From the NCBI GenBank assembly GCA_934436245.1, contig CAKSAM010000012.1, positions 8,989 to 72,988 on the forward strand: a stretch of 64,000 nt of DNA, read 5' to 3'. Position numbers and translations under genes: made by a program. This document shows, piece after piece, positions 9,725 through 17,677 of the stretch. Within the stretch, counting starts at the first letter, position 1. Every line of letters starts with the position of its first letter. Source of the stretch: an uncultured Acetatifactor sp. GTDB lineage: Bacteria > Bacillota > Clostridia > Lachnospirales > Lachnospiraceae. Below the pieces are notes generated by a model that saw only the letters and a list, made by a program, of their open reading frames with translations, was not told where the DNA came from and searched no databases.

Positions 9725-9893
9725 CAGCTCAGCCATACCATGTGGGAATCGCTGCGTGGACGCTTGCGTACAAAGCTGCGCATTTGACATGGTATGAGCG
9801 GAGCGCCCAGGTCAATGAAATAAAAGGTGAGCCGCCCCTGGCGGCGCCGGCTGCGCAGCAGACGCTTTTATGAATTGGCCGTGGGCTGAGCTG
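9711..9893. repeat. nested inverted-repeat element downstream of polC
   Basis: This stretch has no credible gene. Three inverted repeats interlock: TTGACCTGG (9711-9719, inside the polC 3' end) with CCAGGTCAA (9807-9815); CATACCATGT (9734-9743) with ACATGGTATG (9787-9796); and CAGCTCAGCC (9725-9734) with GGCTGAGCTG (9884-9893). The region is much more GC-rich than nearby intergenic DNA. It could be a small non-autonomous repeat or a structured 3' end of the polC mRNA. Confidence 0.5.
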
Positions 9894-9963
9894 TAGTCCG
9901 GCCAGCCTCTTTTATGAATGGCCCGGAGGGAAGAGCTGGTCTAAAAATTTTTAAAAAAAGTAC

Positions 9964-9992
9964 TTGCATTTTTTCGACAACTCGATTATACT
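9964..9992 (+). promoter_or_regulatory. promoter of first tRNA-Glu
   Basis: -35 TTGCAT (9964-9969), 17-base spacer, -10 TATACT (9987-9992), ending 19 bases before the tRNA. Confidence 0.7.
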
Positions 9993-10011
9993 ATGCAAGT
10001 ACTGCTTTTGT

Positions 10012-10083
10012 GGCTGATTGGTCAAGCGGTTAAGACGTCGCCCTCTCACGGCGAAAACAGGGGTTCGATTCCCCTATCAGCTG
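10012..10083 (+). tRNA. tRNA-Glu (anticodon CUC), copy 1
   Basis: It folds as a complete 72-base cloverleaf: acceptor GGCTGAT/ATCAGCT, a D arm with GG in the loop, anticodon stem TCGCC/GGCGA around loop CTCTCAC (anticodon CTC at 10045-10047), T stem AGGGG/CCCCT with loop TTCGATT, and discriminator G. The CCA end is not encoded. The first acceptor pair is a G-U wobble. The anticodon reads GAG only. Confidence 0.93.
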
Positions 10084-10119
10084 CTCTTTAAAAAATTGTA
10101 GAAATTTTTCAAAAAACAC

Positions 10120-10148
10120 TTGCAATTTTTTAAAGAATATAATATACT
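10120..10148 (+). promoter_or_regulatory. promoter of second tRNA-Glu
   Basis: -35 TTGCAA (10120-10125), 17-base spacer, -10 TATACT (10143-10148). Box sequence and spacing closely match the first copy's promoter. Confidence 0.7.
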
Positions 10149-10172
10149 GAACAAAGTTCGAAAGTAACTTAT

Positions 10173-10244
10173 GGCTGATTGGTCAAGCGGTTAAGACGTC
10201 GCCCTCTCACGGCGAAAACAGGGGTTCGATTCCCCTATCAGCTG
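10173..10244 (+). tRNA. tRNA-Glu (anticodon CUC), copy 2
   Basis: Identical in sequence to the copy at 10012-10083 over the whole mature tRNA, and set 161 bases downstream of it. The anticodon CTC lies at 10206-10208. It has its own promoter, so the transcription unit rather than only the tRNA appears duplicated. Confidence 0.93.
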
Positions 10245-10284
10245 CTTATTCTTTAATAGAATAGCCCAACCCTGAAAAGTGTCG

Positions 10285-10318
10285 AAAAGCAGAAGTGATT
10301 GCTTTTTGGCTCTTTTTT
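10285..10318 (+). terminator. probable terminator after the tRNA genes
   Basis: AAAAGCA (10285-10291) pairs with TGCTTTT (10300-10306) across an 8-base loop, followed after a short gap by a TCTTTTTT run. Confidence 0.45.
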
Positions 10319-10341
10319 ATTGCAAATTTCGGGACATGCTG

Positions 10342-10383
10342 ATAGGAATGGCGAAAAAATCTTCTTGCCATTCCTATTTTTTT
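10342..10383 (+). terminator. strong rho-independent terminator overlapping the topA promoter
   Basis: A perfect 11-base-pair stem, ATAGGAATGGC (10342-10352) with GCCATTCCTAT (10367-10377), followed by a run of seven T. The downstream arm contains most of the topA -35 box, so the site works as both stop and start signal. Confidence 0.8.
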
Positions 10384-10393
10384 GTTGTATAGT
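10365..10393 (+). promoter_or_regulatory. sigma-A promoter of topA
   Basis: -35 TTGCCA (10365-10370), 17-base spacer, -10 TATAGT (10388-10393). The leader to the topA start is about 85 bases. Confidence 0.65.
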
Positions 10394-10485
10394 GATTCAC
10401 GATTACTCGAAGCAGGGGGAAATACGGCAAAGAGGCGGGAACCGAAAGCCGCATATTCGCTAATCACGGATGGATGGGAGTATAT

Positions 10486-12561
10486 ATGGCAAAATATTTA
10501 GTAATTGTAGAGTCACCGGCCAAGGTGAAGACGATCAAAAAATTTTTGGGCGCAAATTATGAGGTTATGGCCAGCCAAGGGCATGTGAGGGATCTGCCCA
10601 AGAGTCAGCTGGGAATTGACGTGGAACACGACTATGAACCGAAATATATCACAATCCGGGGAAAGGGAGATCTGCTGGCAGCTTTGCGCAAAGAAGTGAA
10701 GAAAGCAGAGAAAATCTATCTTGCAACCGACCCGGACCGTGAAGGAGAGGCAATTTCCTGGCATTTATACTATGCTTTGAAACTGCAGGATAAAAAAGTA
10801 TATCGTATCACTTTCAATGAGATTACCAAAAGTGCGGTGAAGGAATCCTTGAAGCATGCCAGAGAGATCGACATGAATCTGGTAGATGCCCAGCAGGCCA
10901 GACGTGTTCTGGATCGCATAGTGGGTTATCGTATTTCACCGATTTTGTGGGCAAAGATCAAGAGAGGCTTAAGTGCCGGCCGTGTGCAGTCTGTGGCTCT
11001 TCGGATCATTTGTGACAGAGAGGATGAGATCAATGCATTTATTCCGGAGGAATACTGGTCTCTGGATGTGAATCTGAAAGTAAAGGGTGAGAAAAAGCCT
11101 ATCTGTGCAAAATACTACGGTACCACTGAGAAAAAACAGGGTATCAGCAGTAAAGAGCAGGCAGATGGCATTATGGGATCTTTAAAGGATGCAAAATATG
11201 AGGTGAAGGAAGTCCACCATGGAGAGCGGACAAAAAAGGCCCCCCTTCCGTTTACAACATCCACTTTACAACAGGAGGCCAGTAAGGTGTTGAACTTTTC
11301 CACGCAGAAGACAATGCGTCTGGCGCAGCAGTTATACGAAGGCGTGGATATCAAAGGGGAAGGCACGGTTGGCCTGATCACTTACCTGCGTACTGATTCC
11401 ACCCGTGTATCGGAAGAAGCGGAAGCGCAGGCAGCGGATTTTATTGATGCACACTACGGTGAAGAATATAAGACAGCTGCAGGCACGGAGAAAAAGAACA
11501 GTCAGAAAATTCAGGATGCCCATGAAGCCATCCGTCCTACAGATTTGAACCGTATACCGGTTGAGATCAAGGATCAGTTACCCAGAGATCTGTTCCGGCT
11601 GTATCAGTTGATCTGGAAGCGGTTTGTAGCAAGCCGGATGAGTGCGGCACAGTATGACACGACATCGGTAAAGATTCAGGCAAAGGATCAGATTTTTACT
11701 CTGGCAGCTTCCAGAATGCGTTTTGATGGTTTTATGAGTGTCTACACGCAGGAAGATGATAAGGAAGAAGAAAATGTACTGGGTGGAAATCTGGACGAGA
11801 ACAGTATATTGGAATTCGCAAGCTTTGATCCGAAACAGCATTTTACGCAGCCTCCCGCACACTATACTGAGGCGAGCCTGGTACGTGCACTGGAGGAACT
11901 GGGAATCGGACGTCCCAGTACTTATGCACCGACCATTACCACGATCCTTGCCAGAAGATACATTGTCAAGGAAAATCGTAATCTGTATGTTACAGAACTT
12001 GGCGAAGTAGTCAATAATATGATGAAAGAAGCATTCCCGGCGATCGTGGATGTAAACTTTACTGCAAATATGGAGACTCTTCTGGATGGTGTGGAAGAAG
12101 GCACTGTGAAGTGGAAGACCATTGTAGAAAATTTCTATCCGGATCTGGACGAGGCAGTGAAAAATGCCGAAAAAGATTTGAAAGAAGTAACGATTGCGGA
12201 CGAGGAATCCGATGAAATCTGTGAGCTTTGTGGCAGGCGTATGGTAATCAAATACGGTCCACATGGCAGATTCCTGGCGTGCCCCGGTTTCCCGGAGTGT
12301 CGCAATACCAAGCCTTATTTTGAAAAGATCGGTGTAGCCTGCCCGAAGTGCGGCAAGGATATTGTCATGAAAAAGACCAAAAAGGGCAGAAAGTATTATG
12401 GCTGTATTGACAATCCGGAATGTGATTTTATGGTATGGCAGAAGCCTTCGGGAGAAAAATGTCCCCACTGTGGGAAATTATTGCTGGAAAAAGGTAATAA
12501 ACTGGTCTGCATGGATGAACAGTGCGGCTATGTAAAAAATAAACCGACGGAAGAAAGATAG
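10486..12561 (+). CDS. topA: DNA topoisomerase I
   Basis: Type IA topoisomerase that relaxes negative supercoils. The Toprim domain starts at the N-terminus (LVIVESPAKVKTI and DPDREGEAIS); the active-site Tyr lies in GLITYLRTDST at residue 300. The C-terminus carries three zinc ribbons (CELC...CPGFPEC, CPKC...CIDNPEC, CPHC...CMDEQC). The start at 10486, preceded by GGGAG, gives the canonical MAKYLVIVESPAKV; an in-frame ATG at 10474 is possible but does not fit the family. Product 691 residues. In Firmicutes topA commonly lies near dprA and codY, as here except for the intervening ispG-polC-tRNA block. Confidence 0.97.
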   Translation: MAKYLVIVESPAKVKTIKKFLGANYEVMASQGHVRDLPKSQLGIDVEHDYEPKYITIRGKGDLLAALRKEVKKAEKIYLATDPDREGEAISWHLYYALKLQDKKVYRITFNEITKSAVKESLKHAREIDMNLVDAQQARRVLDRIVGYRISPILWAKIKRGLSAGRVQSVALRIICDREDEINAFIPEEYWSLDVNLKVKGEKKPICAKYYGTTEKKQGISSKEQADGIMGSLKDAKYEVKEVHHGERTKKAPLPFTTSTLQQEASKVLNFSTQKTMRLAQQLYEGVDIKGEGTVGLITYLRTDSTRVSEEAEAQAADFIDAHYGEEYKTAAGTEKKNSQKIQDAHEAIRPTDLNRIPVEIKDQLPRDLFRLYQLIWKRFVASRMSAAQYDTTSVKIQAKDQIFTLAASRMRFDGFMSVYTQEDDKEEENVLGGNLDENSILEFASFDPKQHFTQPPAHYTEASLVRALEELGIGRPSTYAPTITTILARRYIVKENRNLYVTELGEVVNNMMKEAFPAIVDVNFTANMETLLDGVEEGTVKWKTIVENFYPDLDEAVKNAEKDLKEVTIADEESDEICELCGRRMVIKYGPHGRFLACPGFPECRNTKPYFEKIGVACPKCGKDIVMKKTKKGRKYYGCIDNPECDFMVWQKPSGEKCPHCGKLLLEKGNKLVCMDEQCGYVKNKPTEER

Positions 12562-12577
12562 TTTTCCATACTGTCAG

Positions 12578-12592
12578 AATTTTCTCATAAAT
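12578..12592 (+). promoter_or_regulatory. candidate CodY box upstream of codY
   Basis: AATTTTCTCATAAAT matches the CodY consensus AATTTTCWGAAAATT at 12 of 15 positions and lies 15 bases upstream of the codY -35 box. This suggests autoregulation, which is inference. Confidence 0.3.
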
Positions 12593-12606
12593 TAGCGCTA
12601 TTTCCA

Positions 12607-12635
12607 TTGTAATCTGAATTCACATGTGCTACAAT
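12607..12635 (+). promoter_or_regulatory. promoter of codY
   Basis: -35 TTGTAA (12607-12612), 17-base spacer, -10 TACAAT (12630-12635), 52 bases before the codY start. Confidence 0.6.
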
Positions 12636-12686
12636 GTGCATAACATCTGGTGGTTTTGTAGTATGTGTGTAAACGGAGGAAGATAG

Positions 12687-13475
12687 ATGAGCAGCGTACA
12701 ATTGTTGGACAAGACACGTAAAATAGGGAAACTGTTACACAACAACAATTCCAGCAAAGTGGTATTCAGCGATATCTGCAAGGTGATGCGGGAAATCCTG
12801 AATTCCAATGTATTGGTGATCAGCAGAAAGGGAAAAGTCCTTGGAGTGGGAAAGTCCGATGGAATTGAGCCCATTACAGAGCTTTTGGATGACAAAATCG
12901 GTGGATTTATCGATCCTATGCTGAATGAGAGGTTGTTGGGAGTATTATCAACGAAGGAAAATGTCAATCTGGAGACACTTGGCTTTGAAAATATTGATAC
13001 CAGAAAATTCCAGGCAATCATTACGCCAATAGAGATTGCTGGAGAGAGACTGGGAACGCTCTTTATTTATAAATGCAATGAGCAGTATGATATTGATGAT
13101 ATCATTCTCTGTGAATACGGGACGACGGTCGTGGGACTGGAAATGTTGCGTGCGGTGAATGAGGAAAGTGCAGAGGAAAGCCGTAAGGTTGCAGTTGTGA
13201 AGTCAGCGGTCAGTACGTTGTCCTTCTCGGAGATGGAGGCCATCACACACATTTTTGATGAACTCAACGGCATGGAAGGCATTCTGGTGGCAAGTAAGAT
13301 TGCTGACAGAGTCGGGATTACGAGATCTGTGATAGTCAATGCACTCAGAAAGTTTGAAAGTGCCGGCGTGATTGAATCCAGATCTTCAGGGATGAAGGGA
13401 ACTTATATTAAAGTCCTGAATGATGCCGTATTTGATGAAATTGAAGAATTGAAGCGTCAGAATGGCAGTAATTGA
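12687..13475 (+). CDS. codY: GTP- and branched-chain-amino-acid-sensing pleiotropic repressor CodY
   Basis: Global nutritional repressor that binds DNA when GTP and Ile/Leu/Val are plentiful. At 262 residues it matches the family length. The N-terminal GAF-type domain begins with a recognisable LLDKTRKIGKLLHNNN, and the C-terminal winged helix-turn-helix contains ASKIADRVGITRSVIVNALR and ESRSSGMKGTYIKVLN. GGAGGAAG before the ATG supports the start. It is followed by a terminator and then by flgB, the same codY-flgB order as in Bacillus, where CodY represses the fla/che operon; such control is plausible here. Confidence 0.97.
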   Translation: MSSVQLLDKTRKIGKLLHNNNSSKVVFSDICKVMREILNSNVLVISRKGKVLGVGKSDGIEPITELLDDKIGGFIDPMLNERLLGVLSTKENVNLETLGFENIDTRKFQAIITPIEIAGERLGTLFIYKCNEQYDIDDIILCEYGTTVVGLEMLRAVNEESAEESRKVAVVKSAVSTLSFSEMEAITHIFDELNGMEGILVASKIADRVGITRSVIVNALRKFESAGVIESRSSGMKGTYIKVLNDAVFDEIEELKRQNGSN

Positions 13476-13508
13476 GGAAAAATAGGAGAAATAGGAAATA
13501 TTTAGGAA

Positions 13509-13540
13509 GAAGAGACTATTGCGGAAAATAGTCTCTTTTC
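13509..13540 (+). terminator. rho-independent terminator after codY
   Basis: AGAGACTATT (13511-13520) pairs perfectly with AATAGTCTCT (13527-13536), followed by a T-rich tail. It insulates codY from the fla/che operon. Confidence 0.8.
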
Positions 13541-13574
13541 TTTATATTTATTTATGAGTGAGTTTATTTTACTA

Positions 13575-13602
13575 TTGTGTTTTTGTCGAAATACTTTATA
13601 AT
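13575..13602 (+). promoter_or_regulatory. fla/che operon promoter and structured leader
   Basis: -35 TTGTGT (13575-13580), 16-base spacer, -10 TATAAT (13597-13602), sigma-A type. The ~80-base leader that follows can pair GCAGTTT (13628-13634) with AAACTGC (13661-13667). No sigma-28 consensus was seen. Confidence 0.55.
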
Positions 13603-13682
13603 AGAGTAGAATAGGTATATGGTAGAAGCAGTTTCTATGCAAATGAACTGATATGACGAAAAACTGCGGAATGTGAGGTAGT

Positions 13683-14072
13683 ATGATACAGACAAATGCA
13701 TTTGATTATATCAATGTTCTGGATCGCGCAGCGGATGCCGCCTGGCAGCGTAACGAGGCCATTTCCAATAACATTGCCAATGTGGATACGCCGGGCTATA
13801 AGAGACAGGATGTGGCCTTTGAGTCGGTACTGCAGCAGGCACTGGGCAGCAACAGATATGAGTCCATGGACGATAAGGTGGCTAATGTAAATCTGGGCAG
13901 ATTGAGAGGCAGAGCCTATGTGGATTATGCCAATTATTCCTACCGTCTGGACGGCAATAATGTGGACATTGAAAACGAAAATGTAATGCTGGCAGAGAAC
14001 CAGTTGAAATATCAGGGACTGATCAGCAGCATTAATCAGGAATTTACCAATTTAAAGACTGTGATGAAGTGA
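13683..14072 (+). CDS. flgB: flagellar basal-body rod protein FlgB
   Basis: Proximal rod subunit, exported through the flagellar type III system and built into the rod. The 129-residue length and the motif RNEAISNNIANVDTPGYKRQ (near residues 20-40) are typical of the rod/hook N-terminal domain, and LAENQLKYQGLISSINQEF is the usual C-terminal helix. GTGAGG upstream of the ATG is its ribosome site. It is the first gene of the long fla/che operon. Confidence 0.97.
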   Translation: MIQTNAFDYINVLDRAADAAWQRNEAISNNIANVDTPGYKRQDVAFESVLQQALGSNRYESMDDKVANVNLGRLRGRAYVDYANYSYRLDGNNVDIENENVMLAENQLKYQGLISSINQEFTNLKTVMK

Positions 14073-14083
14073 GGAATCAGCGT

Positions 14084-14527
14084 ATGAGTATGTTTTCAGC
14101 ATTTGATGTTACAGCATCAGGACTGACTGCGCAGAGGCTGCGTATGGATGTGATCTCAGAAAACGTTGCCAATGCAAATACTACAAGAACCGAGGACGGT
14201 ACTCCCTATCGTCGTAAGATCGTTACCTTTCAGGAGAAGAATCCGCAACAGACTTTCAGCCAGGTGCTGCATGATGTGAGCAGCGGATATTCCGGCAGTG
14301 GGGTAAAGGTAAGCCAGATTTTTGAAGATACCACGACAGAGATGAATATGGTATATGATCCGTCCCATCCGGATGCAGATGAGAACGGATATGTTACTTA
14401 TCCCAATGTGAATATTGTACAGGAGATGACGGATCTGATCGATGCCAGCAGATCCTATGAAGCAAATTCCACAGCGTTCGGTGCCAGCAAGTCCATGGCA
14501 TTAAAGGGATTGGAGATCGGTCAGTAA
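14084..14527 (+). CDS. flgC: flagellar basal-body rod protein FlgC
   Basis: Second proximal rod subunit. The ATG at 14084 gives MSMFSAFDVTASGLTAQRL, the canonical FlgC start, with GTGAGG at 14069-14074 as ribosome site overlapping the flgB stop. A GTG at 14069 could add five residues but lacks family support. NVNIVQEMTDLIDASRSYEAN near the C-terminus is diagnostic. Product 147 residues. Confidence 0.97.
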   Translation: MSMFSAFDVTASGLTAQRLRMDVISENVANANTTRTEDGTPYRRKIVTFQEKNPQQTFSQVLHDVSSGYSGSGVKVSQIFEDTTTEMNMVYDPSHPDADENGYVTYPNVNIVQEMTDLIDASRSYEANSTAFGASKSMALKGLEIGQ

Positions 14528-14601
14528 TCTGGTGGATCTCTGTTACCGGTTTTCATATAATGGAGCCGGAATACATGTAAGGAAGGACATGGTTTACGAA
14601 T

Positions 14602-14937
14602 ATGGATATTTCTGCAATTACAGCTTTGAACAGTGTAAATGGCACTGCCACAGTGTCTCCCACTTCCCTGACAGGGATGCTGGCGGAGAAAGATAAAAAG
14701 GCAGAGGGCACGATGTTCGAAGCTTTTCTGAATACAGCAATTGATAATGTGAAGACCACCAACAGCTATCTCTCGGATGCTGAAAATGAAAAGATCAGAT
14801 TTGCACTGGGTGAAACGGATAACACCCATGATCTTACCATTGCCATGGAAAAGGCTTCTACTGCATTACAATATACAGTAGCCATCCGTGACAAGGTGAT
14901 GGAAGCATATAAGGAACTGATGCAGATCCAGATCTGA
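14602..14937 (+). CDS. fliE: flagellar hook-basal body protein FliE
   Basis: MS-ring/rod adaptor that anchors the rod to FliF. The 111-residue length is normal. The N-terminus is variable (Thr/Ser/Val-rich). FEAFLNTAIDNVKTTNSYLS and LTIAMEKASTALQYTVAIRD match the conserved second half. GGAAGGAC lies upstream, somewhat far from the ATG at 14602. Confidence 0.96.
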   Translation: MDISAITALNSVNGTATVSPTSLTGMLAEKDKKAEGTMFEAFLNTAIDNVKTTNSYLSDAENEKIRFALGETDNTHDLTIAMEKASTALQYTVAIRDKVMEAYKELMQIQI

Positions 14938-14999
14938 TCAGGCCGATCTTTATTTAAACGAGTTTCCCATTGCTCGTGATACAAGAGGAGAGAGCTGCA

Positions 15000-16604
15000 A
15001 TGGCAGACAAATTAAAAGAAATACCTGCAAAAATACTGGAATGGTGGAATAAATTCACCACAAGACAGAAAAGTATTATCATCGGGGCTGTAGCTGTTGT
15101 GATTTTTGCATTTGCAATCATCATGTATGTTATGACCAAGCCACAGTACATACGGTTGATCAGTTGTGAAACAACAGCACAGGCATCAGAGATTATAGAT
15201 ACGCTGGATAGTGCCGGCATCTCACACAGAGAATCTAACGATGGATTGAAAATTGATGTGGAGAGCAGCCAGCAGAGTGCAGCAAATCTGGCTTTGGGGT
15301 CTGCCGGGTATGTTCCTGATGCACTGGATCTGAATGACTACCTGGGCAGCAGCATGTCCACCACTGCTACTGACAAGGAAAGACTTTATAATTCCTATCT
15401 GGAAAAATACATTACACAGACCATTGAGGCACAGAGTGCGGTGAAATCTGCAAAAGTACATCTGAGCTTTCCAAAGGATAATGGAACACTGGCAGCACAG
15501 AATGAGGAGGCTTCCGCATTTATCCAATTGGAACTGGATGGTACTTTTACCTCCGCCAATGCCGCAGCACTGGCAAAGTGTGTGGCTACCTGGCTTAGGA
15601 ATGATACGACAGCTAACATCACTATTATGGATACAGATTCCAATCTGTTGTTTGCCGGTGGCGATGATTATACATCCGCAGGCATTGCCAATTCCATGCA
15701 GGAATTACAGAACCAGGCGGAATCCATGATTGCCAATCAGGTAAAGAAAGTATTATTGGGAACCAAGCAATATAATGATGCAGCGGTTACCAGCCACCTG
15801 AATATGGATTTTTCTGATTATAAGGAGACAGTAAAAGAGTATTATGCAAACTCCGGCAGAGATGAAGGTATGCTTTCCCATGAGGAGACTTATGAGAGCG
15901 AGAATACCAATGACGGCGGCGGTGTGCCGGGAACGACTTCCAATGGGGAGAGCGGAAATACTACCTATGTATCACCGGACAGCAATAACAGTTCCTCATC
16001 TACTTCCGAGACCAGCAGAGATTATCTGCCCAATGAGTCTATTAAGGATACTGTGACACCGGCAGGAGGAATCAATTATACCAACTCCTCCATATCCATC
16101 GCTGCAATTACCTATAAAGAGATTCATTATGAGGATGTGAAGCGACAGGGTCTTCTGGATGGCACTACCTGGGATGAATACAAATCCCAGAACAGTGCGG
16201 ACACCAAGATTGATGTCGATCAGGATATGTACAGCCTGGTGGCAAATGCTACCGGTATCAGCGAAAGCAACATTACGATCATAGCGTACGAAAGCCCTAT
16301 CTTTTACGATAAGGAAAGCAGTCCTGTAACTACACAGAATGTACTGAGTGTGATCATGCTAGTGCTGATTCTGGGACTGCTGATATTCGTAGTACTGCAC
16401 AGCATGCGTACCAGACAGGCAGTACAGCAGGAGGAAGAAGTGTCTGTGGAAAATATGCTGCAGTCTACTCCTGAATCGGAGCTGGAAGACATTGATGTGG
16501 AATCCAAGTCAGAGACACGCAAGATGATTGAAAAATTCGTAGATGAAAATCCTGAGTCTGCAGCAGCGCTGCTGCGTAACTGGCTGAATGAGGACTGGAA
16601 TTAA
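15000..16604 (+). CDS. fliF: flagellar MS-ring protein FliF
   Basis: Forms the MS ring around the export gate in the cytoplasmic membrane. It has a transmembrane segment at about 25-45, ring-building motifs (the YIRLISCETTAQASEI region, then EARSAVKSA-like EAQSAVKSAKVHLSFP), a Ser/Thr/Asn-rich loop near 300-350, a second transmembrane segment at about 447-467 and a C-terminal FliG-binding tail (ENPESAAALLRNWLNED). The ATG at 15000 follows GAGGAG; a TTG 30 bases upstream would lengthen the frame but has no ribosome site. Product 534 residues. Confidence 0.97.
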   Translation: MADKLKEIPAKILEWWNKFTTRQKSIIIGAVAVVIFAFAIIMYVMTKPQYIRLISCETTAQASEIIDTLDSAGISHRESNDGLKIDVESSQQSAANLALGSAGYVPDALDLNDYLGSSMSTTATDKERLYNSYLEKYITQTIEAQSAVKSAKVHLSFPKDNGTLAAQNEEASAFIQLELDGTFTSANAAALAKCVATWLRNDTTANITIMDTDSNLLFAGGDDYTSAGIANSMQELQNQAESMIANQVKKVLLGTKQYNDAAVTSHLNMDFSDYKETVKEYYANSGRDEGMLSHEETYESENTNDGGGVPGTTSNGESGNTTYVSPDSNNSSSSTSETSRDYLPNESIKDTVTPAGGINYTNSSISIAAITYKEIHYEDVKRQGLLDGTTWDEYKSQNSADTKIDVDQDMYSLVANATGISESNITIIAYESPIFYDKESSPVTTQNVLSVIMLVLILGLLIFVVLHSMRTRQAVQQEEEVSVENMLQSTPESELEDIDVESKSETRKMIEKFVDENPESAAALLRNWLNEDWN

Positions 16605-16657
16605 GAAATATGCGCCTTGACGGTAAGATAAAGCAATAAAGGCGGATCGGAGCAAAT

Positions 16658-17677
16658 ATGGCGAGAACAAAAGCAGATGGCGGAATATCAGGATTGCAGA
16701 AAGCTGCAATCCTTCTGATCTCTTTGGGACCGGAGAGGTCAGCCGGAATTTTTAAGCATTTAAAAGAAGAGGAAATCGAAGAACTGACACTGGAAATAGC
16801 CAATACCAGAAGTGTAACTCCTCAGGTAAAAGAGGAAGTGATCAATGAATTTTATGAGGTGTGTCTTGCACAGCAGTATATCGCCGAGGGCGGTATCAAT
16901 TATGCCAAGGAGCTTTTGGAGAAAGCACTTGGCAGCGACAAGGCAATGGATGTCATTGGCAAGCTGACTGCATCCTTACAGGTAAAGCCGTTCGAGTTCG
17001 TGCGTAAGACAGATGCCAGCCAGCTGATCAACTTTATCCAGGATGAGCATCCTCAGACCATTGCCCTGATCCTGTCCTATCTGTCTCCCAGCCAGGCAGC
17101 TTTGATCATTTCCGCACTTCCACCTGATAGTCAGGCAGAAGTGGCAAGACGTATTGCTGTTATGGATCGTACCAGTCCGGATGTCATCAAGGAAGTGGAG
17201 AAAGTGTTGGAGTCCAAGCTGGCAAGTCTTGTGAACCAGGATTACACCATTATCGGTGGTGTGGATGCAGTAGTAGAAATCCTGAATACGGTAGACCGCG
17301 GTACCGAGAAACATATTATGGAAACTCTGGAGATCGAAGAACCGGAGCTGGCAGACGAGATCCGGAAAAAGATGTTTGTATTCGAGGATGTATTACTTTT
17401 GGACGACAAGGCAATCCAGCGAGTGCTGCGTGATGTGGATAACAATGATCTGGCAACCGCTCTGAAGGGTGCAAATGAACAGGTACAGAATGCAATCTTC
17501 AACAACCTGTCCAAGCGTCTGGTTGTCATGATCAAGGAAGATATGGAATTTATGGGGCCTGTGCGTATGAAGGATGTAGAAGAGGCTCAACAGAAGATTG
17601 TAAATATTATCCGTAAACTGGAGGATTCCGGTGAGATCATCATTTCCAGAGGCGGAGGTGACGAGATCGTTGTCTAG
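16658..17677 (+). CDS. fliG: flagellar motor switch protein FliG
   Basis: C-ring component that contacts MotA and determines torque and direction. The 339-residue length is standard. Visible parts: KAAILLISLGPERSAGIFKHL (N-domain), ALILSYLSPSQAALIISALPP (middle domain, containing the EHPQT motif) and the C-terminal torque helix region FEDVLLLDDKAIQRVLRDVD. The charged residues expected in the torque helix are present. GGAG precedes the ATG. Confidence 0.98.
   Translation: MARTKADGGISGLQKAAILLISLGPERSAGIFKHLKEEEIEELTLEIANTRSVTPQVKEEVINEFYEVCLAQQYIAEGGINYAKELLEKALGSDKAMDVIGKLTASLQVKPFEFVRKTDASQLINFIQDEHPQTIALILSYLSPSQAALIISALPPDSQAEVARRIAVMDRTSPDVIKEVEKVLESKLASLVNQDYTIIGGVDAVVEILNTVDRGTEKHIMETLEIEEPELADEIRKKMFVFEDVLLLDDKAIQRVLRDVDNNDLATALKGANEQVQNAIFNNLSKRLVVMIKEDMEFMGPVRMKDVEEAQQKIVNIIRKLEDSGEIIISRGGGDEIVV

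Noticed and set aside
10246-10467. Minus-strand 73-codon frame after the tRNA genes.
   Set aside because: It covers the terminator and the topA promoter and lacks a ribosome site or recognisable family.
11578-12468. Minus-strand 296-codon frame opposite topA.
   Set aside because: Fully antisense to the well-supported topA coding region, with no family features; a composition artefact.
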